Shown piece after piece: positions 35,001 through 40,548 of a stretch of 46,806 nucleotides of DNA. The notes under the pieces were generated by a model. It did no database searches. It was not told where the DNA came from and worked only from the letters and a program-made list of their open reading frames with translations. The stretch covers positions 1-46,806 of IMG/VR virus record IMGVR_UViG_3300017783_000047, one strand, 5' to 3'. The stretch comes from a virus. Made by a program: the position numbers and the translations under genes. The first letter of the stretch is position 1, and each line of letters opens with the position of its first letter.

Positions 35001-38000
35001 TTATTCAAGTCAACGGATACTAAGATATTTCCTTGAGGAGCAACCAATGCTTGTTGAGGAAGACGATACTGGAAGATAAGATCGCTATCTCTAGAAGTTA
35101 CTTCAAATGTTCCGTTATAGATGATTGGATTTGCACCATATATGGTAACTTGGTCTCCAACCAAGACTCCATGAGGATTGCTGCAAGTTACAGTTGCTGA
35201 TTGATTATTATCTCCACCAAAAGTAATTCCTGAAATACTGATGAGTTTTTTAACATTATACAACCATGTTGTCAATAATGATTCATCACTACTACCACCA
35301 AGTTTAGCAACTGTTAATTTATCACCTGGAAGATAGTAAGAACCACTGTCAGTAAGATTTGTTCGTTGAGCATCAACAATACCAACAATGTCCATTACGA
35401 CTTCTTGAAGCGTTCCTTGGTTCAGATAAACTCTGAAATTGGAAGTTACTTCTGTTGCCGAGTCCCAAACTTTAGGATCTACTCCAACCGAACCAGTAAA
35501 GTTTCTAGTACACTCAATAAACTGGTTTAAAGACTTTTCTTTATAACGAACTACTTCCGTAGTACCAATTACAAATTCGCCGTTTCTTTCTGGCCAACCA
35601 ATCGTAGAATCGACCGTAATGATACCAGTCTCTCCATCTAAAGGTTCTGCAAGTTTTGTTTTGTAGGGAACAATGAAAGAACCTTGAATAGTTTCTTCTG
35701 AAAGAACTAATTCATAAATTGTAGTATTTGAAGTGTTGATTGCAATGTAATTTTCTACAAGAGCACTTGCATCCTGTACATTTACATCAGCAATATCTGC
35801 CGATTGTGAAATTAGTGCATCTTGAATATTTCTAGGATCACCACTGACTAAGGTTGCACGCAGAATAGTGTTAATAGACCAAGTTGCTGCAGATGGTTTG
35901 ATAATTTGGTCTTTAGGATAAGAAACAGAAACAGTTTCTCCATACAACAACTTAAATAAGTAGGAAATACTAAATTCAGTACCTTTTGTTTCATAGAATC
36001 TTTTGATTGTCTTAATTGATGTTCTAACATCAATTGACTTATAGTCTAATTCTGGTACGTCAGGAAGATACTGTTCAACATACTTGTCCAGCAATCTTTT
36101 TATGAACAGAGCATCTAGACATTTTACTTCTGTATCTACTGAAGCTTCGGAAGCAGCAGTATTTGCAGAGAATACTGCATTGCCTTCTGCATCATACGAT
36201 GTAATGCCACTAGATGCCCTTGCACACCCAATGAACTGTGCTTTCTTATAATTCCTACCTGATTGAAGAACAGAGAACCCTGTAATCTGATTAATGCCGA
36301 TCTCACATGATGCTTCTGCTTCAGGTGGACTTTGAATAAGAACTATAGGAGGATTTGAAATATCATAACCAGAACCAAAGTTAGTGACATTGATATCAGT
36401 AATTCTACCGTTAAAGATAGACGCTACTGCAGTAGCACCAGTACCAGTACCACTATCAATGATATACACAGAAGGAACATCTTCATAACCATCACCACCG
36501 TCAAGTAGTTCAATGGTTGTAAGTCTTCCATCAGCATCGATTATACTCTCCAGTACCTGAGCACCAGTTGGCTGAATCAGTTTAATTCTAGGTGTAGTAG
36601 TATATCCTTGCCCACGATTGTTGATGGTAACTCCAGTCAGTTTCCCATCAGTAATTACCGTAGTAAACGACGGATTGATTGGATTATCTCCAGTTGGTGC
36701 ATCAATATAAATTACTGGTGGTGTGCTATAACCTTCACCTTCAGAGATGATAGGAATCGGACCAGAAATACTACCATCAGCAATAGTTACAGGACCTATT
36801 TCTGCTCCACCAGGTTGCTTGAATGTAATTCTTGGGATAAATGTGTATCCACTACCAGAACTATCCAGTTCCAATGCGGTGACGGAACCATCAGTTACTG
36901 TTGCTCGGATTGAAGAAGTAACAGAATCTGCTAAAGATGGAGATTCAATTTGTACAATAGGTGGATTTGTCTCGCTATATCCCTTACCACCACTAAGAAG
37001 TTGTAAATTCTTGATTCCATTAATTAATGCTTCTGCCGCTCCACCAGTTCCACTATCTCCAGTAGAATTGACTGTAATTTTAGGTGGATTTGAAAATTTG
37101 TACTCGGACCCCGTTTCATTGATTTTGACAGAGGAAAGACCTCCATTATCATCAATTCTTGCATATGCCGATGCGCCAGAACCAAAAGAAGGAATTGGTG
37201 CTTCAATAGAAAGAAGGGTCAGACTTCTACCACTAAGGGGAGCAAAGTTTCTAAAGATGAATAAATCTTTATCAAAAACAAAATCTCTCTTGGGTACAAG
37301 TAACTGATTGTCATAATACGCAAGAATATATTCATCAGAATCAGGAATATATGCTGCTGAATTATTAGTAACTTTAAATTCTCTGACACCATCACCAAAT
37401 GAAGGTGAAATGTTGTCTAGAACAATAATATTATTTTCTACAAAACCGCTAAGAAAATTGATACTGGACAATTCTTCACTATCTGCAGGAAGAACTTGTC
37501 TTGGTGCAGTAGTGAATACAATATTTCCACTATCTACAGTAAAATCTACTCCAGGAATGAGATACTCATCATAAACCTGAACAATTAGATGATTTGCACT
37601 TGGAGGAACAATTGGTCTATCTTGAGAAGTTAATGGAAAACTTCTAGTTACGCCATTAAAATTTCTAAGTGGACTTTGTAGTTCTACCCATTTTAATTTA
37701 ACCTGGTCATAAGAAATACCAGGACCTAATGAAATATTTGGTGAAGATTGACTTTTTTCATAAAAGATAACTTCATCACCAATCAGAATGCTTCCATTCT
37801 CTTCTAAAAACAGTTCAACACTTTCAACAGAGATTACATCATCTGTTGCAGAAACAAGTTGAGAAAGTTTAGTTTTTCCATCTAAAATATCAACGTCTAA
37901 TTTATCAATATCTAAGTAATTTAGAAAATTGTTAAGAATGTTTTGTCCTAATCCCGTTTTCTCCTGGGATTTGTAGTAATACTCAATGAATTTCGAGAAC

Positions 38001-38071
38001 AATTCATATTCAGACCCAATAAACCCAGGGAGTTGATTAGGAATTGCTTGAGAGACCTTATTAATACTCAT
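17012..38071 (-). CDS. 7: Giant baseplate wedge protein, expanded gp7-like, 7,019 aa
   Basis: One uninterrupted 21-kb frame between gp6 (4 nt upstream) and the gp8 genes, where T4 carries gp7 (1,032 aa). Three segments resemble the T4 gp7 C-terminal region in order: residues 20-60 (YELFSKFIEYYYKSQE), 675-735 (ETKGTEFSISYLFKLLYGE; T4 STKGIEASYKFLFKVLYNE) and 3465-3500 (WKDILIRNVHPASFK; T4 WKSDVIRFVHPVGFG). Between and after them are inserted modules: GSGY beta repeats (about 294-610, 1117-1327, 3007-3247, 5440-5850), a YHYH domain (1357-1543), a propeller-like region (1843-2203), LamG-like domains (2203-2433, 4190-4357), a six-copy repeat (4094-5050), helical repeats (4847-5420), a carbohydrate-binding-like module (5957-6277) and DGVxxxFxLT/NGVxQxPG boxes near 143, 227, 3580, 6720 and 6797. 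Predicted role: baseplate wedge scaffold carrying large surface-exposed adhesive parts. No SD is visible; the start fits the gp6 spacing. Confidence 0.85.
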   Translation of the reverse strand: MSINKVSQAIPNQLPGFIGSEYELFSKFIEYYYKSQEKTGLGQNILNNFLNYLDIDKLDVDILDGKTKLSQLVSATDDVISVESVELFLEENGSILIGDEVIFYEKSQSSPNISLGPGISYDQVKLKWVELQSPLRNFNGVTRSFPLTSQDRPIVPPSANHLIVQVYDEYLIPGVDFTVDSGNIVFTTAPRQVLPADSEELSSINFLSGFVENNIIVLDNISPSFGDGVREFKVTNNSAAYIPDSDEYILAYYDNQLLVPKRDFVFDKDLFIFRNFAPLSGRSLTLLSIEAPIPSFGSGASAYARIDDNGGLSSVKINETGSEYKFSNPPKITVNSTGDSGTGGAAEALINGIKNLQLLSGGKGYSETNPPIVQIESPSLADSVTSSIRATVTDGSVTALELDSSGSGYTFIPRITFKQPGGAEIGPVTIADGSISGPIPIISEGEGYSTPPVIYIDAPTGDNPINPSFTTVITDGKLTGVTINNRGQGYTTTPRIKLIQPTGAQVLESIIDADGRLTTIELLDGGDGYEDVPSVYIIDSGTGTGATAVASIFNGRITDINVTNFGSGYDISNPPIVLIQSPPEAEASCEIGINQITGFSVLQSGRNYKKAQFIGCARASSGITSYDAEGNAVFSANTAASEASVDTEVKCLDALFIKRLLDKYVEQYLPDVPELDYKSIDVRTSIKTIKRFYETKGTEFSISYLFKLLYGETVSVSYPKDQIIKPSAATWSINTILRATLVSGDPRNIQDALISQSADIADVNVQDASALVENYIAINTSNTTIYELVLSEETIQGSFIVPYKTKLAEPLDGETGIITVDSTIGWPERNGEFVIGTTEVVRYKEKSLNQFIECTRNFTGSVGVDPKVWDSATEVTSNFRVYLNQGTLQEVVMDIVGIVDAQRTNLTDSGSYYLPGDKLTVAKLGGSSDESLLTTWLYNVKKLISISGITFGGDNNQSATVTCSNPHGVLVGDQVTIYGANPIIYNGTFEVTSRDSDLIFQYRLPQQALVAPQGNILVSVDLNKGKSTDTAINKNISVYTTNVLNSFFNDNYVYVASTGIPNYNIGPFPGSALLPGNQRKLNRFPKSTTTISTKSLINPGPIGSWVNGVSVWSYKSVLTKTFGPLTSIGILNAGRNYDAASPPNLSITGGGGSGAAASVVVNGSINNISVDTAGSGYTSSPLISIVGGGGSGAAATAIITKGTVSNILITNGGSGYTSQPSITIVGGEGSGATGTASVRGPIKEVNIQSQGSSYTSQPTVTLSSGSGAVAQAIINNGRIISVAIISAGSGYTTAPEVQIQGVGFGAQARAIIDTAGENAGRVTSIELLNRGINYIQGTTIITLVSVGDEAQFDANVFQWTYNLQESTTFDDSQGAVFEGYNNQYGGEYAHLSNPQRLRFILGDNLVSTNGVITEASLESNKDHSPIIGWAFDGTPIYGPYGYQDPTDQSSNIVRISTSYRLKSDLVVSPSNPTPIRTEGSLLSTDPAGTFVEDYEYIFSLGDLDQYNGRFCKTPEFPDGTYCYFVTIDSTEAGNPAYPYIIGPSFNSIVDNLNLSESAIQQNIPTGVVRYRDPYENVDIDVERTPNASTNSLTLEDGTLLLFDVEDENRDGVINQDETDDPDQILEEPPLQIYDYFPKVKTDSKVDIEVETISKFENASVTGFVIENSGVSYQVDDKLIFDNSETGGSGASARVSTIKGESIASYDFEYKTSENYGVVQTSEPHNLIIGDTVFVDYTENIETTNKQFVVRQLKGIETINITQSGSGYNEDIPPTIIIDGDGVSGELEAVVDSVGSVNRVNILNSGNGYTTNPRVILSHPQVFKKSDYYISSIVNEDDVIINDTFVTDSKESYICGKTTDSSGDTIAVISKLSVSGVSEWNKTLKLSSGLAFTEFQSIYVEGKSIWVVGVNKPNTSILDAYNPDIIICKYTESNDGLSATLEWQRAYAGISGGTRSDNVTKILRYGTDSLIISGYTNTNSTNPYDGFIAVVDSAGTFSVKRKLTSNTQNEKVLDIILGSDGQPYFLMETSTSVSEADKDIVFGRAVIGISNIDISWIRKVSNNIYSLLNPSIAIDEFDELYLSATLQLKSNDTNRENFWIGKFRSSDGVGIWSYSYAAPGRDINLVPRAKIDIFGNLNLVYTRVDNTTEKQTVANVKVDYKGKVLNHTINSFTENNVEGIVAETLNVDNSGDVYIAGQTYWNRNEGLFGFDTDLSDTTGHHTMTTLGLNGSIAVDGTGGYLKIYGFQTGQSSTWENSAAKIPGSSLGNNLGGDFTIDFLIYKDDDNGNADTLSADYNTLIAIGDGEDTTGGIWLYYNTDGSANEGRLELVVTDNTTKFSGGTAAVSSQTGLFANDTWQLISLTKTENLFKVYVNGIEVISGTVANTQLGSKDIHFGNAPGFTTSGAFSADKQGQFFLDDIRIRNRYVLPTAPTDFGNPLVLPVADAVALAYTWTDTAWFTEQQDRYDLISYNGFVLKTDKNADAARLGASAAGANTQYGWTRTAVSPVTGNEITMVNVGYSLGDPGLQSLDYSESSTSMTEDSTTVTYFRDIWSSRTATVPSPGSQKLKVEASVADRYYFKTYNTVKIDNIQELTINQPFNFTVGSKLELRTGSTFVNSGYITSVDTTTNKVYLAVNNNSWTDDTNIGNLATVQFNEQSTYGLVGPIPADSNIISYTFPQVVNTTPGTFNIDLSDYDAPSTIGGTDNLDEFAKFKDYADDDYSIRIDEVSGSSAFVVGSVINVSSNDVSYNSAYSTIQITNLTGVTKITLIANLAKILQVTAVANSDTVYVISDSLHYLTAGQQMFVDGNPTRTVGLANYDEYDGSFPVERVISPIEFTYKLPVAAVSSPSDSAATVNFFVKSPVLKMYYGHQYLFDLSHSSLVGGNLSFSKDPLYKLEYSFNSIERVGTPGVTGGGAPTPTVKLKVEENVITNISYYFDPSRTGADSPVIGNSYLDVTFSPYVGTFEVTDTSGGTITSGDNVFEFKLINQPEGPANIINTTYTTSSKKAVGSIGDIRIVNSGGFYNKLPIIETIQSTRNIERVSINAPGTEYAVGTYSSVPITGDGEGGLVEIIVSDGTDDEGGVIPGQIQRVSVTSPGKGYTTATIDIESISGILGAGLTGSGAELEVVIPSFGTGASIFTLGTEIGKIKNLKNNNFGFDYPHDYTLRPEISFPINAQLTNTSILDNIAVTDPGSGYTQAPTVVITGGGGSGAIAEATVKNGRLSTIDVKDPGSGYSSEPTVQLKSSFNYTVNQDLGLLQFAFPHGIQNGSEITLDVVDIGDGAELPIASGAVGRLTKTNTYYAIAGAANSLEGDQLKIAITAANAELGDALAFVNPGTGRQQVLTFSFGGAATGNVITSTFLEGELVYQGDTLETATATGYVSTNSGWQVGPRILKIVDYTGNFNLGNSVTGVISKSSGNISDLKIARGVLEVGPITKTTGQFIDDVGKPSEIVQKIQDSYYYQDFSYAVKSSVSISEWKDILIRNVHPASFKVFGELSINEFTTIPNKVTDFELTKSVELANEAIVPNIQNFTLVEPIYEDFNNSEILFRQKRLTSSENILTSIVQRVDDISTLFDGVRTAFPLTVNNGDSVIANANQLMVILNGVVQTPDTSFQIQSDSIVFAEAPQPPASVKYVNVEISQITTVSLEFTSISGIFPLVGNSINGVSSGSRLTVTSVVGNTIFGFFTEGTQFIASELVLGNITGFSALFATQTTVVNNGLFIFGESIKNLTGDTATVEDVNLEKGAETPVAKLRYTVGISTTDFEVIATDSDLNTPAAVASTAFTIGDNYQIGSEIVLVNSVTNNSESTTINVTRAQLGTTSLQHQENSPFYGTNITITDDLILSKTTGTYQSTPGLFDIQLNDVIIASQSGVVARITSTAPYTDPTTLEVVEQVEISEGSTFFGLLFDRIASITYPNVVIDDISRSQVSVVEVGDNVTEFNSKFPENENVNHYVIPYDTASGAFTEGEFIRNYKLEFGNESGDFTDNEDLSVRKLTLTNEFGNGFFTLGQNIRTRDTKAEVLGFNQAQKVVYLGKLGNSLVSGTDAYTVNFNAGAQINTYNKKYGSGSLALSKGTGVHAFVSGTADSISDGSLTYTAATGTTYDPFTGVLLLEIGAHALTTSDTVTITDNTLTFTCASDNNTNNYTYPRATDPASGSARAISAVTATTITVNVGAVPIDEYLDIATASNFGFGTGEFTIECYIKTTTIATGAKVICDFRSAVNDSAAQLVLNGNTIQYNRTNGGITINGATTLLVDTWYHVAVSRTAGVVRLYLDGVQQGTDTADVTNYGTTRPVHIGSDYAGSDNFAGYIDEFRVSNIGRYAAAFTPRNGMFQGDTNTKLLLHFDETQGATSVQDWSGIEDFTKGEFFNNDAIKANTDANGSAVVAGFTGNSHRYLDAATLLEKNAVFVAKETVSLLRSRYPELVVPGTRFTPTGATYDAATGLLSLTVTGNTFTNGGTITPTTASYVPATGVLTITRAGHGVINGDKINIKVGGITFTCATDSNATNHPYPRSTDPVAGKWLTVSNVSANTFDVNVGISSDTSSHTFVSALTDAITVEKDRIKINDNALTFTCAMDGNATNKTYPRVTDPASKDVALPIVSSSSNNLTVNVGPSPLVNFQPSTATYDPATGAFVMTIANHTINAGTDIRLSANAFAFTCTQDGNTLEKTYPRVTDPAYNTSLAVTAVGTSTQDIGSATYDPATGILTVNTSGAHSLSTGNRIQIADNSLTFTCAYDSNATNHTYPRQTDPIRGEWVAVTVVDSDTFTIDIGKSSDTSTHAFVSATTGALIKQTGTVTINVGVSAQADQYAHTFVSAAANAVVTGGNYLHTFVSAVTDSVAADEGINCEDDIQDIVKSIVEDLRNGTNNHIWDAAALYVDRTDLNAIALNHVETEIDETVWAYNKVGDIIPYIVNNVLWSVSGSHGVTQFTDTTLTDSDNTVYAQFTPTGATYDSATGDMVLTIGSHSLTTSDQVSIAAGSLTFTCSSDNNETQHSYPRIDDPFYNKVLAITAVAATTITVNVGISPEGQRYTHVFVSASSNAISKLNYSTGDCADVKTTVDNLLDIVIDTLTNADLASPVDHLGTITRVAPTVEFIGATVDEYLEIPFDGDYVLNSSDTLYTNKIDEASQYRFRDAANLINYNRTAIVDKAAADMISRYPDLSLDMPRNTDGSGSGTERCKQDLGLILDGIAKDIENGGNKNTLTAGKFYLGNNNEIQHVRLQLFQSIYAHERLGFYSKQAITGDLTSDNTTALIIGDWGITNDAGNCANVQSAIDTLTTQLNDLIAPTGADFATAADRLYFNKEYIATEATGLTDAEFTYILNGITYRAFDYPGVGTAGKTKCERDLKLILLSAISDLQTGGTNSTIEAIELYLTANLSIDHIEEQLTSTIYAIERLRGLGISAIENVLYNAGSVVSAGQYAALHTAETAYRDAISVTDIEPVKAKFGELIDIAVKILSPAGIKGRYAAQQILFNKNYYKTELALTIDNEFGTGSWVYNDYVDGIIDNLSHDFVITDVTSGNTQQSRRIAVTKQGVISELQFTSGAGYRTTPTITIPAPVSGGITATATAVLEASGLIDAITIDSAGSGFDMPPVVIMSGSNVSNDGITATLSGGTVNSLTYDGRVFDADDFIGFGSGTEVTDSGSAIGTVGGFKTGVRHIKFGAASGTREATVSDTNTENLDTIRVYVIAGTGSNGAAAPGDNEDLKFQYSTDQGGTWTNAATLIYGGSNGGAQNYTNFSEITPVTVSVPVGAKTEATRFRIIQPTYTDGFLYDHYAVTRLGLVSNSKQFEGVVTLSFENAPSDSGTTTDPTATFSTLRVVENIIITERGRGYVPATPPTVTISGGSPDSAATITNVNVVLDTARFNKGETVTSSGGGTATVLEDVESVIFIGSVTGTLFADGDSLTGSISGTVADINVSGVGSEFDYYTNVGNIQTFADARLITSPIEGEFSTTNLYTNPEAFQVNWTQTRTTFAANTAVAPDGTLTADKLRASTDDATHIASRDYALASSNTFDDGSLTFDNSSNSFDEGSLSEGESQVYTISTFVKKGEYENVRFDVRLDTGTPGVQRLFFDVDLNNGDTGSIFQPQGGLIVKNRELLTVKEIVVNTRSAMTGTYTGVTGSSTGGLGGVFDIVIDHENAPNTAVVTVTDGGSAWIIDSEILIDGVSIGGVSGQDNLRFNVATTEPAGVGVIPYGNGWFRVYSTIEFSFGFSSIRNRILMRGPNNVPTFAGNGSDGIYLWGSKLNKGQFDAYTSVGGEVFYSNSEYNAKRYTLEVLESYLESALDGTLTSPAPQSTFLAFDNATWRAGYDTDPFLRIARENIDFYRQQLDNATYYVGVTQNSGIVVPSKEYGITYVPPGISGGLGRADFFYGLYSDANAEIKRINVNEAKIAKVYKRFRIDGDITDGPFTMGEAVQKQGDATITGTVYQFHEDENYKYLDVEVTAGTWQISDVIVGQANTTTATLSSIEDRLHVIKLVGDFTEDIPFLGYTSGQTAQPTTFLRSEAAVLDNSGGRLTVDTETLVGTFDKTAVVYGGTTDLYIEVQSYQGLDVTIGDRIISGGYVRFGVNSAADFTVGNYVYKYVGGKDASKRAIITGVDTVNNYVYVAPIDGDFTITEQIADFGTGGGGVNYEALATISTKITVEGGASARINNISAVGINKRLFLNEIVGAWTENDYVIAADNYKSVILDLVTSNARVKRASKGFDGVQTTFNLTISNGTAYLPDPAGHMLIFVNGILQPPGAGNAYNAFSDKIQFAEPPDIGSTFTGFYVGKLRQLDNIGFEFDSLRQSFNLKRDEVFYSLTLTEGVRSSTIRPENNIIVSLNGVIQEPGVGFSIVGSRIIFSEIPRVGSTFVAFSYVGSEADVDASEVVPPIEPGDLLSIEGETEDREVAVIESSNSLITFDYLGSVFGQNAEATAVLTNGFIETVSITAPGSGYTSRPIVRVDSISGFNAQIRAIVGIANVEVNSVGSSYKNPNVLVESEVPDDWTAPNLADYGEEIIDPEVLP
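21810..23530 (-). repeat. Three helical repeat modules inside the giant gene
   Basis: Three stretches share the pattern C-x2-D-(L/I)-x-L/D-I-(L/V) followed by a DLxxGGN/T.xT segment, an A-x-x-LY helix, an IxHVxxxLxxxIYA.ER helix and a final AI. They lie at about 23310-23530 (CEDDIQDIVKSIVEDLRNG), 22300-22520 (CKQDLGLILDGIAKDIENGG) and 21810-22040 (CERDLKLILLSAISDLQTGG). They are the only strongly helical parts of an otherwise beta-rich protein and resemble helical modules I know from other marine phage structural proteins. Boundaries are approximate. Confidence 0.7.
22920..25790 (-). repeat. Six-copy protein repeat (about 90 aa) inside the giant gene
   Basis: The translated repeat has the pattern TPTGATYDPATG, then a beta segment with H/S-L-T-T-S/G-D, then SLTFTC.xDxN, YPRxTDP and TITVNVG, often ending HxFVSAxxDAI. 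I count six copies of LTFTC/ITFTC/FAFTC each followed by YPR.xDP. A LamG-like domain (about 25000-25500) separates the first copy from the others, and helical modules separate the fifth from the sixth. Copies differ clearly at the residue level, so this is not a recent tandem duplication. Boundaries are approximate. Confidence 0.75.
34090..34720 (-). repeat. GSGY-type beta repeat array in the giant gene
   Basis: Five to six near-tandem copies of a unit of about 40 aa with consensus (V/I)xNxGSGYTSxPxxxIxGGGGSGAAAxAxIxxGxVxxI. Copies include GSGYTSSPLISIVGGGGSGA, GSGYTSQPSITIVGGEGSGA and GSGYTTAPEVQIQGVGFGA. Related arrays occur at about 36240-37190, 28330-29050 and 20500-21450 of the same gene, and in the 1,544-aa, 2,665-aa and gp8 genes. 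Confidence 0.8.
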
Positions 38072-38075
38072 CTAA

Positions 38076-40112
38076 CTACGTGAAACAGGCGGATGTGTTT
38101 AGAGAACCAGAGTTATCGATATCACCAACATCAATCGTTGTTGGGATTACATTATATACCTTAGGCGTCAAACTATTTAGTGGGATTGTAGATGGCAATT
38201 GAGTTCCAATTGGGGATACAGAAACCTCTGGATTGACGATATTGATAATTGTTCCAGGATCAGAACCAGGGACAACTGAATTGTTTGACGGAATTACCAA
38301 TACAGGAATTTGTAGTCCATCAGACAATAGTGTAGGGTCAGCAACTGCGCCAGACCCAGTATTAGTATCAGTAATAACAATTGCATCTGCTGCTGGAACT
38401 CCATCACCAGAATTAATGACATTGATTGGACCAAAACAAATCTCACCAGTATTGTAATTTACAGTTCCTGCAGATTCACTAGTATAAACTTTTCTGTTGC
38501 CAGAATTATAGTAAGTTCTTAGATTGCCATATCCATCATCTTCAAATTGCTGGTCAACTCCAGGTCTATCAGCAGTTCGGAAATTTCCCGATTGGATGAC
38601 AGGTTCCTTCTTACATTCGGTATTATCATCAGCATCTTGGGATGGAGCACTATTATAAATTGGTGACCCAGTAGAAACGCAATAGGTATTAGTTTGGTTG
38701 GTGATTGGATTGATATATTTCAGTACAGTAATCTGTAAAGATACATCACTAATACACTTATTAGAAAGAACGATTGCTCTTTCTAAAGACTGGGAACTAA
38801 ATGTTGCATTAAAATTATTAATCTGAGTTTGAGTCGCCCACTGATTAACAGAATCGGAAATGTCCGTTTTAATTTGTGTACTAGTTGCTCCACAACCAGT
38901 ATCATATGTAATGAATATTTTGGGATTAATGTAGATGTTGTCTGGATCTCTAATTACAGGTTCGATAGATGCCATTGCATACTGTCTCAACTGTTCAGAA
39001 ATAGACTTTTTGGTCTGGTCATTCAATAGCGAACCAGTCCTAGTTTTAATTGCAACAAACACCTTTCCATAAATTGGTGGATTTAAAGAATCTCCACCGT
39101 ATGCAACCACCGCTTGAGCATTATCATAAAGATTCTTAGTAATTACTTCATAATCTTGTGCTGTAACTGCTCTGTATTGAGCAGAATATGCTCTAGGTGC
39201 ATTGAATTTAATAGATTCTACTGATTCTGGATTAGTACCTAGTTGAGATTTTGCTTTTACTGTCATATCAAAAGCATTTGGTGTATATCCACTGCCATTA
39301 GAATCTACTACAGAACCAATAAAGGCAAACGCTTGCACATTATTTGCTTCAACACCAGAGGTAGTGATATACGTCAGTTGTACGACCTCTCCATCCTTCA
39401 CAGAGCGTCCCACAACATCATCACCGAACTTGACTTCATATCGCATATCATCGCCCTCAGAGAGGAAATACGCCCTAGTTTCGGAAGTTAAGTTAGTAAT
39501 ATTCTCAACTTTGGAATATAAGTCGGAAGTAACAGATGTTTCGTTTGCTTTTACTTTTACAGAGAGTGTAGAAATATCTGCGTCTTGGGATTGAAGAATA
39601 TATCTTTGTTTTGCAAAAGTATTAACAATATAATTATAGTTGATTAATGCGCCTTCATAGATTTCAATATTATCAAATGTTGCTGCACCTGTAGACGGAT
39701 TTACTGCTGTTGTAATATCATCGATAATATTCCAAATATAATTACCACCAGTACAAATAGCACCCTTTCTGATTGTAATAGTGGAAGGGTAGAATCCACC
39801 AACTAATACTGTGTTTATATCTAACTGTAAACAGGCCCTAGATGACCTAATTGATTTTGGAGTATAATTTAAAAGTTTTGCTGCCTGGACTACATTGTCC
39901 CTTAAAGTAGCAGATGGCAAAAATGCTTCATTCATTGCCATGTTAGCAGTGAATGCCGAATAATAAGTATTGTATGCTAATGTATCAATAAGATACGAGA
40001 GTGACGAACCATCGAAATCATAGTCGGAAAACTCATCCCTAGTTCTTAGATAAGACTTGATTGAAGACTTAATATCTTCAAAATCTAATGCTGTTAAATT
40101 ATTTGGTTGCAT
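38076..40112 (-). CDS. 6: Baseplate wedge subunit gp6
   Basis: T4 gp6 (660 aa) forms the inner ring of the baseplate wedge with gp7, gp25 and gp53. This protein is 678 aa. Its first 80 residues match remembered T4 gp6: DEFSDYDFDGSSLSYLIDTL (T4 NEFLDYDFEGSRLNVLCDLL), then AYNT and ATLRDNVVQAA (T4 ANLRSSVVQAA). The middle contains YITTSGVEANN (T4 YISTNGADANG) and AVTAQDYEVIT (T4 CVTATDYDTFV), which belong to the baseplate J-like core. The ATG overlaps the stop of gp25 (TAATG at 40110-40114), suggesting coupled translation, and the giant gp7-like gene begins 4 nt after its stop. The last 130 residues are Gly/Ser/Pro-rich and include a GDGVPAAD segment resembling the GSGY repeats of neighbours. 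Confidence 0.93.
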   Translation of the reverse strand: MQPNNLTALDFEDIKSSIKSYLRTRDEFSDYDFDGSSLSYLIDTLAYNTYYSAFTANMAMNEAFLPSATLRDNVVQAAKLLNYTPKSIRSSRACLQLDINTVLVGGFYPSTITIRKGAICTGGNYIWNIIDDITTAVNPSTGAATFDNIEIYEGALINYNYIVNTFAKQRYILQSQDADISTLSVKVKANETSVTSDLYSKVENITNLTSETRAYFLSEGDDMRYEVKFGDDVVGRSVKDGEVVQLTYITTSGVEANNVQAFAFIGSVVDSNGSGYTPNAFDMTVKAKSQLGTNPESVESIKFNAPRAYSAQYRAVTAQDYEVITKNLYDNAQAVVAYGGDSLNPPIYGKVFVAIKTRTGSLLNDQTKKSISEQLRQYAMASIEPVIRDPDNIYINPKIFITYDTGCGATSTQIKTDISDSVNQWATQTQINNFNATFSSQSLERAIVLSNKCISDVSLQITVLKYINPITNQTNTYCVSTGSPIYNSAPSQDADDNTECKKEPVIQSGNFRTADRPGVDQQFEDDGYGNLRTYYNSGNRKVYTSESAGTVNYNTGEICFGPINVINSGDGVPAADAIVITDTNTGSGAVADPTLLSDGLQIPVLVIPSNNSVVPGSDPGTIINIVNPEVSVSPIGTQLPSTIPLNSLTPKVYNVIPTTIDVGDIDNSGSLNTSACFT

Positions 40113-40531
40113 TATTCGGGTCTCTGTAAAACAAATGAAATCGATTCGTTGATCGGTATACCAATTACCTTATATACTATAGTAATAGAGATTTTATTAT
40201 TCTCATAGATGGGAATAATATCAACTTTATTGAGACGCACTCTTTTTTCAAATTGCTTTATAGTAATCTCAATTTCTTCTCTAATTGCATCTATAGTAAA
40301 TGCATCTAGGGGTTCAAATAATAATTCAGAAACCCTAGATCCAATCAAAGGTTGAAAAGGTTTTTCACCAGGAACAGTCATTACTAAATTTTTGATTGAC
40401 TGTTTAATCGCGTTTTCATTAGTAAGAACACTCACGTCATCAGTAAATAAATTTCTAGCAAAAGAAATACCGAAGTCTTTAAAAGATCTTGAGTACTTTA
40501 CTTCCTTTGACGTGATTTTCTTGAGGGTCAT
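40112..40531 (-). CDS. 25: Baseplate wedge subunit gp25
   Basis: gp25 is the small wedge protein conserved across contractile systems; it contacts gp6 and gp53 and helps link the baseplate to the sheath. The protein is 139 aa (T4 132 aa). Recognisable parts are an N-terminal SFKDFGISFARN segment, IKQSIKNLVMTVPGEKPFQP (T4 has KNSLLGIITTRKGSRPFDPEFG) with SELLFEPLDAFTIDAIREEI after it, and a C-terminal VDIIPIYENNKISITIVYKV (T4 NVIPVYDDYTLIVEI). The family is called lysozyme-like in databases, but gp25 is a structural protein. A late promoter lies just upstream, and gp6 follows with a TAATG overlap. Confidence 0.93.
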   Translation of the reverse strand: MTLKKITSKEVKYSRSFKDFGISFARNLFTDDVSVLTNENAIKQSIKNLVMTVPGEKPFQPLIGSRVSELLFEPLDAFTIDAIREEIEITIKQFEKRVRLNKVDIIPIYENNKISITIVYKVIGIPINESISFVLQRPE

Positions 40532-40548
40532 TCTAATATACCGCCGTA

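Noticed and set aside
36747-37307. Plus-strand frame of 186 codons opposite the giant gene
   Set aside because: It mirrors the GSGY repeat region; its Pro/Val/Leu-rich product is the usual antisense shadow of Gly/Ser/Thr-rich repeats, and no plus-strand promoter or SD is seen.
17012-38071. Giant frame as an assembly artefact or a fusion of several genes
   Set aside because: The frame is open for 21 kb, the modules are coherent, repeats are diverged and not duplicated copies, and gp7-like blocks occur at both ends of the first half. Read data could still test it.
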